Assembly (NCBI GenBank): GCA_030068075.1
Contig: CM057842.1
Span: 40,510,659-40,574,658, forward strand
From: Paguma larvata
Taxonomy: Eukaryota > Chordata > Mammalia > Carnivora > Viverridae
Length of the DNA: 64,000 nt
Direction of reading: 5' to 3'
Part shown: piece by piece, positions 60,241 to 64,000 of the stretch
Position numbering within the stretch: position 1 is the stretch's first letter
Layout of the letters: every line of letters starts with the position of its first letter
Notes under the pieces: model-generated
What the model was told of the DNA's origin: nothing
Database searches by the model: none
The model's input: only the letters and a program-made list of their open reading frames with translations
Program-made: the position numbers and the translations under genes

Positions 60241-61934
60241 TTAAGAAGAAATAATTGGCTCCATTGGGTCACGGGGCAGGACAGAAACTCATTCAACTTG
60301 AGAGTTTCATGAGTTAACGATCTTGTCTACTTTGTGGGGTTATAGGTAATTGTGGCCCAGGCTTCGGTGCCCCAGGGATTAAAAAAAAGTTATTCCAATG
60401 GTGGGTGTAAACTACCTCTTGCCAAGTAGACATGCTGAGATAAAACATGAATGTGGCTGGGTAAGGGACCCTTACAAACTGTGCACAAACTCTGTTAATC
60501 AAACTCCACTTAATTTATCAGCTTTATCAATGCTCTGCTTCTCTTCTGTAAAGCATAGCCACTGACACTCGTAGCTACCATGAGCAACCAATGCCGTCTG
60601 CCGAAATCTATCCTGATTGTAGCATTGAAAGTCCTGAATCCCAGGAAATCATCAGTGCTAGGAGAACCCAGATAGTTGGTCACCTTAATCATCACACACT
60701 AAATTTGAATATCTAGAGAGAGTGACTCATACTCCTTTGTTCCCACCAGTTGAGTTGAATGTTTATCAAGAATCTGTTAATGCCATTTGTTCCCAAACCT
60801 GTTTATTGACTTGTTGTTATAATTACGTAATTTAATTAAATACAATATAAACTGATGAAATATCTGTGGGAAAATAAAGTGTTGTGTCACTATGGAAACT
60901 AATTTGAATGTTTTAGAAAGACCCAATAAAGGAAAGTTGCTAAAGAAATTTCGTTAAATTATACGTGACAAGACAACCGTAAATGAGTCAGAAAAAGATA
61001 TATGTTGCGAATATCTGTAAGTTCTTATTCCTTATTATGGAAATTGAAAATGGATTTTACAGATAATTCACTATGAGTGTGTTATATGTGAGGAAAATGA
61101 CCGAGAACACTGAGCAGGTGATCTGTGCATAAAGAAAAGACCTTGGCCTTACATCAAAAGATTGGTATTGAATTTTCTACGTTTCATACTAAAAGTAAAA
61201 TGTGTAAGCCATGTATAATTCATTTTTATTCCCTACTCTAACCGAATTCTTCCATTAGCTGACCACTTGTCTCATAAGTTTAAAAAGAAATTTATTTCTA
61301 TGATATTTGTAATTATTCCCCATGATCATGTGTCGTGCTTTCCTTCTATTGTGCCCAAACTTTCAATAAGGTCCTATGAACTTATTACCCTCCATCACTC
61401 ACTGTATGTTGATGCATGGCATCATGTAACAGAAAGGAACACAAGTTGTAAGTTTTGTCTCCCAAGGACCAGATCTGTGTCAATCCCTGTTACCAAGCAC
61501 CTTGATTGCTACCAGGAAAATACTAAGAGCTCCCTATATGAAGAATGTTTGATAGATGAAAAATCAGTGAATGAAGGGATGGACATCTTTCAAGAACCCT
61601 ATAGTTGACCTTGGAGAATTAAATTTTAAATTATTAAGAATTAAAATATTTATTATTTTTTAAATCATTTTATCTTTTTTCCTTAGAAAAAGAAGAGATA
61701 GGTATCTGATTTTCTAGGCATTGGAAAGATTATAAAGATGAATAAGCTACATAATACAAAAAAGTACAAGCACGCCATATATTCAGAATGTAATGATGGA
61801 TTCAGCGTTGGCACAGACCAATCAGAACAGAAGTCTGGACAGTCAGAAAGGACATCACTATCATTCATTAGTGATACGTGTGGATTCAGTAATCAGACCC
61901 GAATTTAAGGAAGAAAGTAATCAGTGCTGAGATG
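60241..61934. other. Unexplained sequence with short open frames
   Basis: Reverse frames at 60502-60314 and 60695-60510 are about 60 codons and unrecognised. A forward frame at 61267-61608 has 113 codons, is Cys/His-containing, and resembles nothing known. 60780-61260 is AT-rich. No gene can be supported. Confidence 0.4.
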
Positions 61935-62080
61935 GCCTTAGAGTTTAGTCATTATGCAGGTAGGCTTTCAAATCAAAAAGACTGAATTAAAGTCAGACTC
62001 TCACACTTAGAACTGTTTGCACTTGGGTAATTTATTTAACCCCTCTCGACTTCAGTTTTCTCATCTATACATGGGGAAGT
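61935..62080 (+). mobile_element. MIR relic, forward
   Basis: Landmarks acttgggtaatttatttaac and cagttttctcatctatacat, after a diverged 5' part. Confidence 0.65.
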
Positions 62081-63159
62081 GGTTACAAGCATCAAACACA
62101 GTAACATATTTACATACGTTACAGGTAGGCACAGTTTCTGACCCATGGCAAACACTGCCTCTGTAAGCTATTATAAAGAGAAATAGGCTGTAAAAAATTG
62201 AGATTTCAAGAAGAAACTAGCTTTTGAGCTTCCAAAAGGATGGTAAGTTTGTATATGGATAGGAAAGGGTGTAGGGAGGACAGAGAATGCAAGAGAAAGC
62301 GTTTTCAGGCACAAGAACAGGAGCTGTAGAGATTCAGGGAATGCTGATAAATGTACCAAACAAGAAGGTTGGAGCATCAGAAGAAAACGGAGTGGTTACT
62401 AACTTTGAACACCCTGAAAATTCTTTTGGAGTTTTGGGAACAAAATTATTTTGGGATCTTATTACAACCTGGAATATATAGCAAACTTACTGCAGAGGGT
62501 AGACTCCTAAATTAAAGAGAAAGGGACCAAATACCAGACAGTCTGTCCCTTGCAAAGGTAAGAGTTATATGAAAACTGCCTAGCCAACCAAGGGCATGAG
62601 AAAAGGAGAAAGGCCAGCCAAGGAAGTGATCCCATCCCACATATGTCTGCTTGGAGGAGTTAGTGAACTGTCCACAGGTGCCTGCACTGTGACATTGGCA
62701 ACAGAAAATTTCCTCATCTCTTCTTTTGATTCTGGTGTAGACTTTGCAGTGCTTAAGTAATTCGACTTGAAATAGTCTTTCTTCCTCATGTGATGTGCTT
62801 TCAACCACCTCATTAATTCTGATTTTATGGTCAGTAAAGTTTCTGTTATTTCTGCAAATTTCATATCTGGTTAGTCTCTAGGATTTTTTCCCCTTTTTAT
62901 ATTGTTTTCACAAGTACTGATTTTTCTCTCAGTGTTCGCCCGTTTTTCCCTCCCTTCAACTGGAGTCTTATTCTCCCTGCAAAAGATCTTTCCTGCCCAT
63001 GCCAACCTACGTATTTTTCATGTTCTAATCTTCTATGGACCTTATTCATCATGTTTGTCATTGATCTTTATATCACATACATAATTCTTCGATTTTAGGT
63101 GAGTAAAGAGATCATGTATCTTTCTATTCCATTAAGTCATAATCCCCCAACCATGCTAT
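62081..63159. other. Unique non-coding sequence
   Basis: Two overlapping reverse frames (62808-62512, 98 codons; 62864-62580, 94 codons) are in different phases and unrecognised. No repeat named. Confidence 0.4.
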
Positions 63160-64000
63160 TTATTCCACAAATATGAACTAAGCATGTCCTTTGTACCCGA
63201 CATTACACTGGGATTATGGATAGAAGAGTAAACAGCCATACTCTTTGCTATCGTAGACCCTAAGTATAATAAGATGACAGAAATGAGATGTGACTAAATG
63301 AGATAATTTCTGATAATGATAAATCCTGAAAGAAATTAATCAGATGATGCATTAGCAAGAGATTGTTAGGGTGAAGCAGGGCATGTTAGGGCATTCAGGA
63401 AAGTCCTTTTGTTGAGACTACGTTTTGAACAAGACCTGAATCATGAGGAATAGACTGTATTGTGATCTAGGAGCAGTTTCTTTTGGACGCAAAGAACAAG
63501 TACAAAAGCCCTGAGGCACGGCCACGCTGGCCTGTTTGAGGAACACAAGAATGGTAGGTAAGGCCGGAACTCAGTCAGCGAGCAGGTAGTGGTGCCGAGG
63601 CAGAAGGGAGTGAGGCCACGTCAGTCCCGATGATGCGGACAGAATTTCATTTTACTCTAAGTGAAATGGGAAACCAGGGGGCACTTTTTAAAAAATGTTT
63701 ATTTATTTTTGAGAGTGTGCAGGTGGAGGAGGGGCAGAGAGAGGGGCACAGAGGGTCCAAAACGGGCTCTGCACTTACAGCAGCAAGCCTGATGGGGGTT
63801 TTGAACTCACAAACTACGAGATCATGACCTGAGCCTAAGTCGGACGCTTACTGACCAAGCCACAAGGTACCCCAGCACTTCGAAGTAGAAGATACACATA
63901 GTCAGACTTGGGTTTTCAAAAGATCCCATTAGCTATTGGATGACTAATCATTTGGAACAGGAGCAAAAAATAAGCTGAAGTCCAGCTGAAAATTGATTTT
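63160..64000 (-). mobile_element. L2 LINE, reverse, interrupted by SINE
   Basis: Reverse L2 3' half: gctatttattccacaaatat, aagccctgaggcacggccac, ggcctgtttgaggaacacaa and ttactctaagtgaaatggga. After the SINE it resumes with agtcagacttgggttttc and gatcccattagctattgg. It runs off the right edge. Confidence 0.8.
63687..63874 (-). mobile_element. CAN-SINE nested in L2
   Basis: Tail TTTAAAAAATGTTTATTTAT, GA linker, head gagatcatgacctgagccta to acaaggtacccc. Target duplication at least GCACTT at 63681-63686 and 63875-63880. Confidence 0.92.

Noticed and set aside
63630..63827. Forward frame of 65 codons near the right edge
   Set aside because: It runs from a reversed L2 into a nested SINE and is a composite artefact.

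Overview
The window is nuclear DNA from a carnivoran, almost certainly a cat (Felidae). It carries about 26 tRNA-derived SINEs of the felid CAN-SINE (SINEC_Fc) type: a tRNA-like head opening with GCCTGGGTGGCTCAG, a CT-rich linker and a tail of the AATAAATAAACATTAAAA kind. It also holds mammal-wide MIR and L2 relics, MaLR and ERV1 LTRs, old L1 pieces and one young 5'-truncated L1 3' end. The exact species cannot be read from the sequence.

No functional protein-coding gene, exon or RNA gene could be supported. The only recognisable gene-derived segments are a processed pseudogene of PDE6D (about 15.24-16.24 kb) and a short fragment resembling the 5' end of U2 snRNA (about 33.05 kb). Two open frames on the minus strand around 10.1-10.9 kb are unrecognised. 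The window is best read as intergenic or deep intronic DNA. All mobile-element families were assigned by eye from remembered consensus features, so subfamily names are approximate.

Layout: 0-8 kb is AT-rich unique DNA with three SINEs, a CTTT tract and an L2 relic. 8-10 kb has a MER5A relic, a SINE, a solo MaLR LTR and a diverged ~150-bp sequence present twice. 10-13.5 kb has the unrecognised reverse-strand frames, an old reversed L1, a young L1 3' end and a very young SINE. 13.8-18.7 kb has a reversed MaLR LTR, the PDE6D retrocopy and a TG-rich tract split by a SINE. 18.9-25.3 kb has a long pyrimidine tract and several SINEs. 25.3-30 kb is mostly unique with MIR and L2 relics. 30-33.1 kb has SINEs, MIRs, an L1 3' end and the U2-like fragment. 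33.1-35.8 kb is a nearly complete MaLR element (LTR, internal part, LTR) interrupted by a SINE. 39.7-40.4 kb is a solo ERV1-like LTR. 41-50.5 kb has SINEs, MIRs and an L2 relic. 51-56.2 kb has two reversed L1 segments. 56.2-60.9 kb is poorly explained, with an LTR-like piece near 60 kb. 61-64 kb ends in a reversed L2 carrying a SINE.

The sequence shows no genes working together. What it records is layered retrotransposition: MIR, L2 and MER5A oldest, then MaLR and old L1, then the retrocopy and ERV1 LTR, then CAN-SINEs, several of which keep perfect target-site duplications.
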